Part shown: positions 7,620-16,900 of the stretch, in pieces
Numbering within the stretch: the first letter of the stretch is position 1
Layout of the letters: each line of letters begins with the position of its first letter
Assembly (NCBI GenBank): GCA_902786515.1
Contig: CADADA010000015.1
Coordinates: forward strand, 34,554 to 98,553
DNA length: 64,000 nt
Source: an uncultured Lachnospiraceae bacterium
Lineage (GTDB): Bacteria > Bacillota > Clostridia > Lachnospirales > Lachnospiraceae
Direction: 5' to 3'
Notes under the pieces: generated by a model
Databases searched by the model: none
Told to the model about the DNA's origin: nothing
The model's input: only the letters and a program-made list of their open reading frames with translations
Position numbers and translations under genes: made by a program

Positions 7620-9002
7620 ATGAAGTTATCAGATTCGTTGAATGAGAATACGTTGGTATTGGATGATATATTTAAGGATTGTAATGATATCATCAAGCGG
7701 GAATTTACCATAAATGAAAAAAAAGCAGTGGCATATTTTGTAGAGACGGCAGTGAGCAGTGTCACGCTTGAAGAAATAGCACTGGGAGTCACAGATACTG
7801 TCAAAGTAGAAACGGTTCAAGATGCTGTAACCGGAGTACTTATAGGTGATGCAGTTGTAATAATTGAAGGAGACACCGGAGGAATACAAATAAAAAGTAT
7901 CGGTTATCCGTCGCTTGGTATATCCGAAGTTGAAAACGAAAAGACTATGAGAGGGTCAAGGGAAGCGTTCAGCGAATCGGAAAAGAGTAACACGGCGCTT
8001 ATAAGAAAAAGAGTGCGTTCAACGGATTTAAAAGTAATAGAAAAAAGCAAAGGAAGATATTCAAATACGAATGTTGCCGTAGTGTACATGGATAGTATTG
8101 TTCGTAAAAATGTACTAAAGGAAGTGCTGGAAGCAATGAATGGTTTTTCAACGGATGGAATTATGGACAGCGGAGTCATAGAACAACTGACGGAAAAGTT
8201 TTCATACTCCCCGTTTCCGCAATATCAGGTGACAGAAAGACCTGACAGGGCGGCTATGGCTGTATTAGATGGGAGGATTGTTATACTATCCGACAATTCT
8301 CCAAATGCTTTAATTCTTCCTGTTAATTACGGAAGCTTTTTTAAGACGCCGGATGATTATTACCGTAAGTTTCAAATATCAAGTTTTACGAGATTTATCA
8401 GATATATAGCTGCATTTTTGGCGATGACCTTTCCAGCGTTTTACCTTTCAGTGATAAAATTCCATACGGAAATTATACCGTCCCAGCTTGCACTTTCATT
8501 TTCAAAAGCAAGGGCGGGAGTTCCATTTTCAGCATTCATGGAAGTGATTTTAATGGAATTGTCATTTGAACTGATAAGGGAAGCAAGCGTCAGGATACCC
8601 GGACCAATGGGAAATACCATGGGGATTGTTGGTGGACTTATAGTCGGTTCGGCAGCAGTCAACGCAAAACTTGCGAGTCCTATTATTGTCATAGTAGTTG
8701 CAATAACTGCTCTATGTTCTTTTGCGGTACCAAATGAAGAATTTGTCGCCGCTTTCAGATTAATGAAATACCTGTTGATTGTCTTGTCATCTTTCTGGGG
8801 TGTCTACGGACTTGTTCTGGGACTGATTGGTGTGACAATACATTTAGCGGGATTAAACAGTTTTCATTTTCCTTATCTGAGTCCGGCCTGTTCCGGAGAG
8901 ATAAATAAACAATACGATAAAAAAGACTTTCTTATAAAATACCCTGCGAAAAAAATGAATTTACGAAGTATGTTTTCATCTCCGTATAATAGAGAAAAAT
9001 AA
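7620..9002 (+). CDS. GerA-family spore germination protein, GerAA-type subunit
   Basis: 460 residues. The ATG at 7620 follows GAAAGGGG by 7 bases; the TTG at 7605 lies inside that ribosome-site region and is rejected. The N-terminal ~240 residues are the soluble domain of GerAA proteins (VAVVYMDSIVRKNVLKEV, then ERPDRAAMAVLDGRIVILSDNSP). The remainder is membrane-spanning with the conserved PGPMGNTMGIVGGLIVGSAAV segment. With the next gene it would form a germinant receptor in the inner spore membrane. The signal it detects cannot be predicted. No terminator separates the two genes. Confidence 0.92.
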   Translation: MKLSDSLNENTLVLDDIFKDCNDIIKREFTINEKKAVAYFVETAVSSVTLEEIALGVTDTVKVETVQDAVTGVLIGDAVVIIEGDTGGIQIKSIGYPSLGISEVENEKTMRGSREAFSESEKSNTALIRKRVRSTDLKVIEKSKGRYSNTNVAVVYMDSIVRKNVLKEVLEAMNGFSTDGIMDSGVIEQLTEKFSYSPFPQYQVTERPDRAAMAVLDGRIVILSDNSPNALILPVNYGSFFKTPDDYYRKFQISSFTRFIRYIAAFLAMTFPAFYLSVIKFHTEIIPSQLALSFSKARAGVPFSAFMEVILMELSFELIREASVRIPGPMGNTMGIVGGLIVGSAAVNAKLASPIIVIVVAITALCSFAVPNEEFVAAFRLMKYLLIVLSSFWGVYGLVLGLIGVTIHLAGLNSFHFPYLSPACSGEINKQYDKKDFLIKYPAKKMNLRSMFSSPYNREK

Positions 9003-9066
9003 AATGTACTGCCGGAATCTTTTTGTGGATTCCTAGAGTGCATAAAATATAAGGGGGGAGAAAAAA

Positions 9067-10971
9067 TTGTTTTTTGAGAATGGCAGGATATCGGCAGGCC
9101 AGATATATAGAATGATCGTGACTGAATTTGTGGGGATTACAATTGTGACTGCACCGCTCATAACAGCAGATAAATGTGGAAGGGACGGTTTGATTGCCAT
9201 ATTTTTAAGCGGGGTATTTGCAACAATCTATACTCTGGTAATACTGAAAATATGTGAGGCAATGTCTGATTCGCTTTTAGAGGAACTTGATAAAAGGGGA
9301 TATAAAAAAACAGGAAAAATAATTGCGCTGGTCTTTGGATTTAAGTATCTTGCAGCTATGGTTGTCACCATGTTTCTACTTGCCAATATGGTAAGACAAC
9401 TGCTGCTGTCGTGTTATCAATCATATTTTGTGATTATACCGATGGCACTGCTGTTGATATACAGTTTTACTATGGATGTTGAAGCAAGAGCCAGATTTTA
9501 CGAAACGATTTATCATTTTGTATTAATTCCGGCAATCATAGTTATATTCATTTCGTTTGGAAAATGTGACAGGTGGAATATTACACCTCTTTTTATGGGA
9601 AATATGAGAACTACAGTATTGACGGCGTTTATTTATATGCTGATGTCTGCACCTGCGGAAATGCTGTTGTTTTCGAGAAAACATTTTTCTCCCGACAAAG
9701 AAATGAAAAAACAAACGGCACGCGCCATCGCTGTAAATACATTATTTGGAATGGTCTATTTCATAATGGATGTTGGTATATATGGGATAAGGGGATACTT
9801 AAGCGGCAATTATTTATCGATTATGCAGACGGTTGGACACATAGAAAGCATTACTTCACTTTTTTTAATTATCAGCATGTTCGGAGCGGTGAACTGTTAT
9901 GGGGTATACGCTGTAAAAATGTATGAGCATATTTTAAAAGGAAAACCGGATTATCAGTATTTGTGCAGATGGGTGGCTGTAATAGTCGCTGCGATAATAG
10001 CATCTACAGGAGTCATGAATGGTATGATGGTGACGTTTGCGACTGAAATATCAAGAAGACCTGATATAGAGGACACGGACTACATTCAGGCGATGGGAAT
10101 TGATTACAACAGGGGGCGTTATGACGTATGGTATCAGGTGGCGAATGACAAGAATGTATATTGGCATGGAGAAAATATGCAGACTGCTGCAGAAGATTAT
10201 GAATATATGACATCGGGAAGTGCAGATTTTTCCCATATGAGTGCAATCGTGCTTGGAAGAAATGTGCTGGAAAGCAAAAAGGCACTTGGCAATGTTGCAG
10301 ATTTTATCAGGTCGCATAGCCAGATTGCGAAAGACCTGCTGATTGTCGCGGCGGAAGAAAAAGCAAAGGATGTGGATGGAATTAAGGGAAGTGATATTTC
10401 AAAAATGTTTCATGGAAATCTTCCTTTTTTTGAATGTCTGTCATATCAATATGTTGATGTCGTTAAGGATAAATACAAGTGTATAATGCTGGGGATGATT
10501 TCAGGAGAAAAAGTTCCGGAATGCCAGAAGGCTGTATTGCTTAATTCGGATGGAACTCTAAGCATCCTTGATATCAATGCAGGTAAGATGATTGCACTGA
10601 TGAATAAAGAAATGACAGGGCAGACATTCAGAATAAAAAATGTATATCAATACAGAGTGATTGAAAACCATTATGATGTGAACCTGAAAATTATAGGCAG
10701 GGAAACAATAGGAGTAAATATAACACTGACAGGCAGTATAAAGGATCTTTCAGAAAATACAAGGACAAAAGACAGACAGTTAGAAAGTATTGAACAGGAA
10801 ATAAGCAAAGAGATTAATGATATAATTTATAAAAATAATATGGATTATTTCAGGGTTTATGACAGGCTTTCTGTCAGTGACAGAAGCCTGTGGGTAAAAT
10901 ATATGGGCAACAGAAAAGCACTGTACAAGAGAATATATTATAACGTATTTGTAAAATATCACATTAGTTAA
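9067..10971 (+). CDS. GerAB-GerAC fusion spore germination protein
   Basis: 634 residues, TTG start 7 bases after GGGGGGAG. Residues ~1-330 are a GerAB-like amino-acid-permease-type membrane domain with about ten hydrophobic segments (ISAGQIYRMIVTEFVGITIV at the start). From ~345 the chain becomes a soluble GerAC domain (ATEISRRPDIEDTDYIQAMGIDY, then AIVLGRNVLESKKALGNVADFIRSH), which is normally a separate lipoprotein. Here the last membrane helix replaces the lipid anchor, so both receptor subunits are one polypeptide. There is no stop codon or lipobox between the domains. The 3' end overlaps the converging spoIIR gene by 8 bases. Confidence 0.88.
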   Translation: MFFENGRISAGQIYRMIVTEFVGITIVTAPLITADKCGRDGLIAIFLSGVFATIYTLVILKICEAMSDSLLEELDKRGYKKTGKIIALVFGFKYLAAMVVTMFLLANMVRQLLLSCYQSYFVIIPMALLLIYSFTMDVEARARFYETIYHFVLIPAIIVIFISFGKCDRWNITPLFMGNMRTTVLTAFIYMLMSAPAEMLLFSRKHFSPDKEMKKQTARAIAVNTLFGMVYFIMDVGIYGIRGYLSGNYLSIMQTVGHIESITSLFLIISMFGAVNCYGVYAVKMYEHILKGKPDYQYLCRWVAVIVAAIIASTGVMNGMMVTFATEISRRPDIEDTDYIQAMGIDYNRGRYDVWYQVANDKNVYWHGENMQTAAEDYEYMTSGSADFSHMSAIVLGRNVLESKKALGNVADFIRSHSQIAKDLLIVAAEEKAKDVDGIKGSDISKMFHGNLPFFECLSYQYVDVVKDKYKCIMLGMISGEKVPECQKAVLLNSDGTLSILDINAGKMIALMNKEMTGQTFRIKNVYQYRVIENHYDVNLKIIGRETIGVNITLTGSIKDLSENTRTKDRQLESIEQEISKEINDIIYKNNMDYFRVYDRLSVSDRSLWVKYMGNRKALYKRIYYNVFVKYHIS

Positions 10972-11569
10972 GAAATGAAAGATATTTGAACCGGAATTCA
11001 ATTTCGGACTTATCTGAAAGAATGGAGTTATATTCTTCTTCTGTAAGGATTTCCTTAAGTTCTTCCTTGGATGAATCAGGTACAACACCGCAGGAAGCAT
11101 CCACGAAACACAGAGGCGGATACAGGATGCACCACCAGTTTTTTCCGGACGCATCTCCAAGTGTGATACGAAGAGCGGTATAATCGCCGGCCGGAAGAGT
11201 GATATCTCCATATGATTTTACCGGAAATGATGTTCTTTCAATACAGCATCCTGCGGTATATGATTTACCTGCGGATGCAAGTATTGAATCTGCAATACCT
11301 GCTATATCATCGTAGTGCTTTGAGGTGATGTCGATACTCTCTTCAAGGGAAGAGGAATCCTTTAATAAATCTTCAAGATATGTAACAACACCGGTTTTCA
11401 CTTGCATTTTGACGTTCTGGTCTTCTTCTGAATCACTGTTTGCAATGATGTGAAGCCTTAAAATTTTACCTGAAATATCTTCCTGCATGCAGTTATCGTT
11501 TTCTGTACATTTCATATATAAGAACAATATACATGTTAATCCAATGGCGATAAATAATAATTTTTTCAT
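10964..11569 (-). CDS. spoIIR: Stage II sporulation protein R
   Basis: 201 residues. A signal peptide or anchor (residues 1-20, LLFIAIGLTCILFLYM) precedes the family core ILRLHIIANSDSEEDQNVK near residue 37 and the C-terminal block WWCILYPPLCFVDA, both typical of SpoIIR. SpoIIR is made in the forespore under sigma-F, is exported, and triggers SpoIIGA to process pro-sigma-E in the mother cell. It is transcribed towards the germination operon and its last codons overlap that gene's end, an 8-base tail-to-tail overlap. Confidence 0.92.
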   Translation of the reverse strand: MKKLLFIAIGLTCILFLYMKCTENDNCMQEDISGKILRLHIIANSDSEEDQNVKMQVKTGVVTYLEDLLKDSSSLEESIDITSKHYDDIAGIADSILASAGKSYTAGCCIERTSFPVKSYGDITLPAGDYTALRITLGDASGKNWWCILYPPLCFVDASCGVVPDSSKEELKEILTEEEYNSILSDKSEIEFRFKYLSFLN

Positions 11570-11686
11570 AGTTAAATACCCTTTCTGTTTTGTTATTGGT
11601 TAAAGTATGGACGGAAAATTAAATTATATACCCAAAATAATAAATTTGTGCTACAATTCAATAAGTGAAAAATAAAGGAGTAAGTT

Positions 11687-12511
11687 ATGAATAGTAATGC
11701 TTTGTCTCCGATAGGAGTATTTGATTCAGGAGTGGGAGGATTGACGGTAACAAGAGAGATAATGCGTCAGCTTCCCAATGAGAAGATAGTATATTTTGGC
11801 GATACGGCAAGAGTACCTTACGGAAGTAAGTCAAAGGATACGATTATAAAGTATTCAAAGCAGATAGCAAGATTTCTTAAGACTAAGAATGTAAAGGCAA
11901 TTGTTATCGCATGTAATACGGCCAGTTCATTCGCACTTGAAGAAGTCAGGCAGGAGGTGGACGTTCCTGTAATAGGTGTGGTTAAGCCGGGAGCGAAGGT
12001 TGCAGTAAGTAAGACGAAGAATAAAAAAATTGGAGTTATTGCAACAGAAGCGACGATTCGAAGCGGACTGTATACTGATTTTATAAAAGAACAGGATGAG
12101 CAGATAAGTGTATATGGAAAGGCATGTCCGTTATTTGTTCCGCTGGTGGAAGAAGGCTGGACAAATGACCCGGTAACGGTGGAAGTGGCAAAGCGCTATC
12201 TTGAGGAATTGAAAAATGATGATATTGATACGCTGGTACTGGGATGTACACATTATCCACTTTTAAGAACGATGATTGGTAATCTGATGGGAGAGTCTGT
12301 CACTCTTGTTAATCCTGCATATGAGACTGCAGTAAGTCTTGGAGAAATGCTTTTAAAAAATGATATTGCAGCAGGCAATGAGAACAGGTATGCAAGTGAG
12401 ATGTATGATTTTTATGTAAGTGATGCGGCAGAAAAGTTTAAACGATTTGCAAACTCCATATTACCGTTCAAAATAGAAGATATAAGTCAGATTAGTGTAG
12501 AAAATTATTAG
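11687..12511 (+). CDS. murI: Glutamate racemase
   Basis: 274 residues. MurI interconverts L- and D-glutamate for peptidoglycan. The family motifs are intact: IGVFDSGVGGLTV at the N-terminus, YFGDTARVPYG, and the two catalytic cysteines in IACNTASS (near residue 75) and LGCTHYPLL (near residue 188). AAAGGAG lies 6 bases before the ATG. An extended -10 (TGCTACAAT, about 11648-11656) may drive the murI/DUF1934 pair; spoIIR is divergent on the other side. Confidence 0.96.
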   Translation: MNSNALSPIGVFDSGVGGLTVTREIMRQLPNEKIVYFGDTARVPYGSKSKDTIIKYSKQIARFLKTKNVKAIVIACNTASSFALEEVRQEVDVPVIGVVKPGAKVAVSKTKNKKIGVIATEATIRSGLYTDFIKEQDEQISVYGKACPLFVPLVEEGWTNDPVTVEVAKRYLEELKNDDIDTLVLGCTHYPLLRTMIGNLMGESVTLVNPAYETAVSLGEMLLKNDIAAGNENRYASEMYDFYVSDAAEKFKRFANSILPFKIEDISQISVENY

Positions 12512-12523
12512 GTTGGTGAACAA

Positions 12524-12937
12524 GTGACAAAGAATGTTTTAATATCTCTAAAGGGTACTCAGTATTCAGAAGGAGAAACAAAGATTGAAATAATATACAC
12601 AGGCGTATATTATTATAAAAATAATATGCACTACATAGGTTACGAGGAAATTTCAGATGATGGAGATAAGACAAGAAACACGATAAAACTCGGTGAAGAC
12701 TTTGTAGAGATTACAAGATGCGGAATAGTGGATTCGGAGCTGAGGTTTATTGAAAGAATCACAACACTTACACTGTACCGTACTCCATATGGGGTAATTA
12801 ACATGGCGATTGACACTGAAAAACTCGACATTACAATCCGGGAGGATAATATAAGAATAAAAATGAGATATGCACTTGCCATGGATGGGGAAAAGGGGAC
12901 GGAATGTGATATGGAGATAAGAATCAGACCGTATTAA
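12524..12937 (+). CDS. DUF1934 family protein (YwiB-like)
   Basis: 137 residues with a GTG start 12 bases after the murI stop and only a weak ribosome site (GGTTGGTG), which suggests translational coupling to murI. The chain is all-beta (VLISLKGTQYSEGETKIEIIYTGVYY, then TPYGVINMAI, ending MEIRIRPY), a lipocalin-like barrel as in Bacillus YwiB. The role is unknown in the family. Confidence 0.85.
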   Translation: MTKNVLISLKGTQYSEGETKIEIIYTGVYYYKNNMHYIGYEEISDDGDKTRNTIKLGEDFVEITRCGIVDSELRFIERITTLTLYRTPYGVINMAIDTEKLDITIREDNIRIKMRYALAMDGEKGTECDMEIRIRPY

Positions 12938-12957
12938 TGCATGGTTAAGAATTAAAA

Positions 12958-12983
12958 ACAGGCTGTCACAACGTGACAGCCTG
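12958..12983. terminator. Terminator between converging genes
   Basis: CAGGCTGTCAC and GTGACAGCCTG form a perfect 11-bp stem with a three-base loop. The T-tract (TTTTT) is on the minus strand, so it is chiefly the terminator of the minus-strand gene ending at 12989. Confidence 0.85.
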
Positions 12984-12988
12984 AGGTA

Positions 12989-13498
12989 TCATTTCTTTGC
13001 CATCTTTTTCTCGTGTCTGGCAGCTTTTTTTGCTTTTGCGGCTTCTTCAGCCTGTTTCGCAGCTTTTTTCTCTGCACGTTTTTCCTTAAAAGATTTCTTT
13101 GGTTCAGGCAACGGACCACGGATTCGTTTAGCAGAAGTCACATAGAGTCCGCTAACTGTGGCTTTGATCTCCTGTTTTGGAAGAATAGAATCATAAATCT
13201 TCTCATCACAAATTAACGACATCACTTTTGGACCTACTTTAACTTTGATTATGGGGAGCTTAGCCCAGCGAAGATACTTAGGGGTCTGATCGATAACCAT
13301 CTTCGGGAGCCCCGCTTCGGTAAGCTTCATCCGCTTCTTATCTATCACATAAAATGACATGTTCTGTGACTGGGCATCCATAGCTGCCTTTTGTTCCTCA
13401 GATTTCTTTTCGGCTCTTTTACCGAGTATATACATTACGACCATGAGAGCTACCACGACCAGAAGTATGATCAGAATGACTTTCAATGCTGTACTCAT
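12989..13498 (-). CDS. Membrane-anchored protein with Lys/Ala-rich tail
   Basis: 169 residues. The ATG at 13498 follows AAGGAGG by 10 bases; a TTG three codons upstream is too close to the ribosome site. One N-terminal membrane helix (VILIILLVVVALMVVMYIL) is followed by a compact domain (MSFYVIDKKRMKLTEAGLPKMV, then LICDEKIYDSILPKQEIKATVSGLYV) and a C-terminal coiled tail of K/A/E repeats. The tail is probably a charged helix. The family is not recognised. It is a monocistronic unit with its own terminator. Confidence 0.65.
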   Translation of the reverse strand: MSTALKVILIILLVVVALMVVMYILGKRAEKKSEEQKAAMDAQSQNMSFYVIDKKRMKLTEAGLPKMVIDQTPKYLRWAKLPIIKVKVGPKVMSLICDEKIYDSILPKQEIKATVSGLYVTSAKRIRGPLPEPKKSFKEKRAEKKAAKQAEEAAKAKKAARHEKKMAKK

Positions 13499-13959
13499 AA
13501 ACGGCAATCCTCCTTAAAATCCAAACTCAAGGTACATTCTACCATTGTAACACTTTTTTTGCAACGGAAAAATGATTATATGATTCAAATTGAAGTTTAT
13601 GAAAAAACCATGATATTCAATGGTTGTATTGATAAAATAAAGTAACATAAATGTAATTAAATTACACATAATAAAATAACACAAAACTGATGTATAACTT
13701 AAAATGAGACTTCATTAGCAAAAAAATGTTTAAATATAATTACATTTTAAACAACTAAAAGCACAATAAGTAAAAAAATTTAAAAATTTATATTTTGGTA
13801 AAAATGCACATAAAAGAATGTTTTTATTCACAAAATATCACAAAGTTATATCTTGTTGCAATATAGTTACATGTAATTTATTGACATTTTTAACAAAAGA
13901 GTATAATTTAGTAGATGAAAGTTGAAACTGAGTAACAAATATTTAAAGGAAGGTGTAAG
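13499..13959. other. AT-rich gene-free region upstream of the amylase gene
   Basis: No credible gene. It holds the ribosome site of the minus-strand gene, an exact 15-base palindrome TGTAATTAAATTACA (13652-13666), further TTACAT/ATGTAA words and the amylase promoter. The palindrome may be a regulator site but could be chance in such AT-rich DNA. Confidence 0.5.
13881..13907 (+). promoter_or_regulatory. Promoter of the amylase gene
   Basis: TTGACA (13881-13886) and TATAAT (13902-13907), both consensus, with a short 15-base spacer. Such spacing often means a weak basal promoter. Transcription would begin ~45 bases before the ATG. Confidence 0.6.
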
Positions 13960-16900
13960 ATGAAAAAAGGATTTTTGACAAAATCTTTCATGTCGCTTTT
14001 TGCATTTACAGTATTTTTTACAGCTGTGTTGTTAGTAAAGAATACAAGTATTGCATCGGCGGCAGATGCAGGAGCACTGGATGGTAAGGAGGCAATCCTT
14101 GTCGAAGACTCATCGGAAGATGGTTTGTATTACAGTGCGAATGGAGGAATTAATGACTTCAGAGATGAGACTATTTACTTTGTGATGACAACGAGATTCT
14201 ATGATGGAGATTCGTCTAACAATACTCAGTGTTGGGACGGACAGAGCAAGAATGGAGAGTCAGATCCGCCTTGGAGAGGTGATTTCAAGGGACTGATTCA
14301 GAAACTTGACTATATTAAGTCGCTTGGATTTACGGCTATCTGGATTACTCCGGTAGTTAAAAATGCCAGCGGATATGACTATCATGGTTATCATGCGATT
14401 AATTTTAAAGAAGTAGACAAACGATATGAATCAGCAGATACTACATATCAGGATTTGATTGATGCGGTTCATGACAGAGGTATGAAGATTATTCAGGACG
14501 TTGTATTTAACCACACGGGTAACTGGGGTGAAGAAAATCTATATCCTATATTTTACAGGGATATGAATGCGGATCAGTCAGATCCTGAAGCCTGCATGGT
14601 TGCAAATACATCAATGGATGGAATGGCAGATTATAATTCCATAACGGCAAGTGGTAATCAGTCTAAGGGAACATTACAGTTTCTTGCAAGACTTAAGACG
14701 TTGAACCAGGATGGTGATGGTGACCACAAATATGATGTGAAAGATATTTATCATCATAACGGATGGGTAGGAAGCTCTTTTGAACAGTATATAGTTCAGA
14801 TCGGTTCAATCCATTACGCTGACTGTATTGATTTGAATACAGAAAATCCTGAAGTATATAAGTATCTTGTAGATGCTTACGGACAGTATATTAAGATGGG
14901 TGTTGATGCATTCAGAGTAGATACTGTAAAGCATATTTCAAGACTTACATTTAACAAAGCATTTAATCAGCAGTTAAATGATATTTATAATGAGACTCAC
15001 GGTACAACGGGAGAAGGCAACTTCTTTATGTTTGGTGAGGTATGTACCAGATATAGAAGCGTTTGGAATAGTGGTATTCCTGCTATATCAACACCTTTCT
15101 ATACATGGAAGGAATCAAAGGACTATGCATGGGATGACAGCAATACATCGGCTGCCATAGCGACAAACGTTGCATCAGTAGCACAGAATTATGCAGATAA
15201 CACAAGCAATACCGGAGAACAGCCTACAAGTAAGAATGTGTATCTTGAAGGAAATAATTATCATACACCTGATTACAGTATGGCTTCTGGAATGAACTGT
15301 ATTGATTTCCCGATGCACTGGGCATTCAAGAGTGCCGGAGAAGCATATCAGCAGGCACTTGCAGAGGATCCATATTATAATGATGCAAGCTTTAACGTAA
15401 CATATGTAGATTCACATGACTATGCACCGGATAATGCACCGGAGAATCAGAGATTTGCCGGTTCAGCAGAGACTTGGGCAGAGAACCTTTCACTGATGTT
15501 CACATTCAGAGGAATTCCGTGTATATACTACGGAAGTGAGATAGAGTTCAAGAAGGGATGCAAGATTGATGAAGGTCCTAACATTGCGTTAGAGGATTCG
15601 GGTCGTGCTTACTTTGGTGACCATATTGAAGGTAGCGTGGATGTAATTGATTTCGCATATTATGATAATGCAACAGGTGCAATGAAGGAGACACTTAACT
15701 ATCCTTTATCATTACATATACAGAGGCTGAACAGACTTCGTGCAGCAATCCCTGCACTTAGAAAAGGTCAGTATTCTACAGACGGATGTAACGGTTCATT
15801 TGCATTTAAGAGAAGATATACAGATGCGACAACAGACAGCTTTGCTGTAGTAGCATTGACTAGTGATGCATCATTTACGGGAATACCGAATGGAACATAT
15901 ACAGATGCAATCACAGGTGATGTTAAGAACGTAACAAATGGTTCTCTTTCTACTTCAGGTATTAAGGGACAGGGTGACTTAAGGGTATATGTACTTGATA
16001 CTGCTCTTACAAAGGCTCCTGGAATGATTGAAGGATTCAGTGCATATATGTCAGGTGGAAAAGAGCTGACATTGAAGAGAGTGCCTGTAACAAGTGTAAC
16101 ATTAGATAAGACATCAGCAGAACTTGACATCGCTGATACAGTTAAGCTTTCAGCTACAATTGCACCAAGTGATGCAACTGCAAAGACATTGAACTGGTCA
16201 TCAAGTGATGCGTCTGTTGCAAGTGTAAGCCAGAGTGGTGTTGTGACTGCTAAAAATGAAGGAACAGCAACTATTTATGCGGCTGCTTCAAATGCAACAA
16301 AGTCAGATTATGATAATGAATCATCAAAATTAGTAGCAAGAGCAACTATAACAGTTAAGGCATCAGGAATTAAAGTTACATCTGTAACACTTAATAAAAC
16401 GTCTTTAACTATGGATGCGGGTGGTACATACACATTGAAAGCAACGGTTCTTCCTGCTAATGCAACTGCAAAATATGCAAAGATTACATGGACATCTACA
16501 GATACAAAGGTAGCAAAGGTTGACTCGGCAGGTGTTGTAACAGCAATTAAGCAGGGAACTGCTACAATAAAAGCTACTACAGCTATGGGTGTTGAGGCAT
16601 CAGCTACAGTAACGGTAAGCGGAACTGTGATTTATGGAAATGCCATTTACTTTGAGAAACCGGCCGGATGGGGCAGCAATATCAACATCTATTTCTGGAG
16701 TAAAGATGATACATGGACAAATGCTTCATGGCCTGGAATAGCAATGTCGGTTGTAGATGAAGGTAATGGAATTTACGGAATTGAATGGCCTGAAGGAAAA
16801 GATGCATCAAATCTGAATGTTATTTTCAACGATGGAAGTAATAAGACAGATGATATTAAAGATGTCAAGATGAATGGTTATTATACAACTTCAGGATATC

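Noticed and set aside
13652..13666. TGTAATTAAATTACA palindrome as a defined amylase operator
   Set aside because: The region is extremely AT-rich and no second copy or known consensus supports a specific regulator; kept only as a note.
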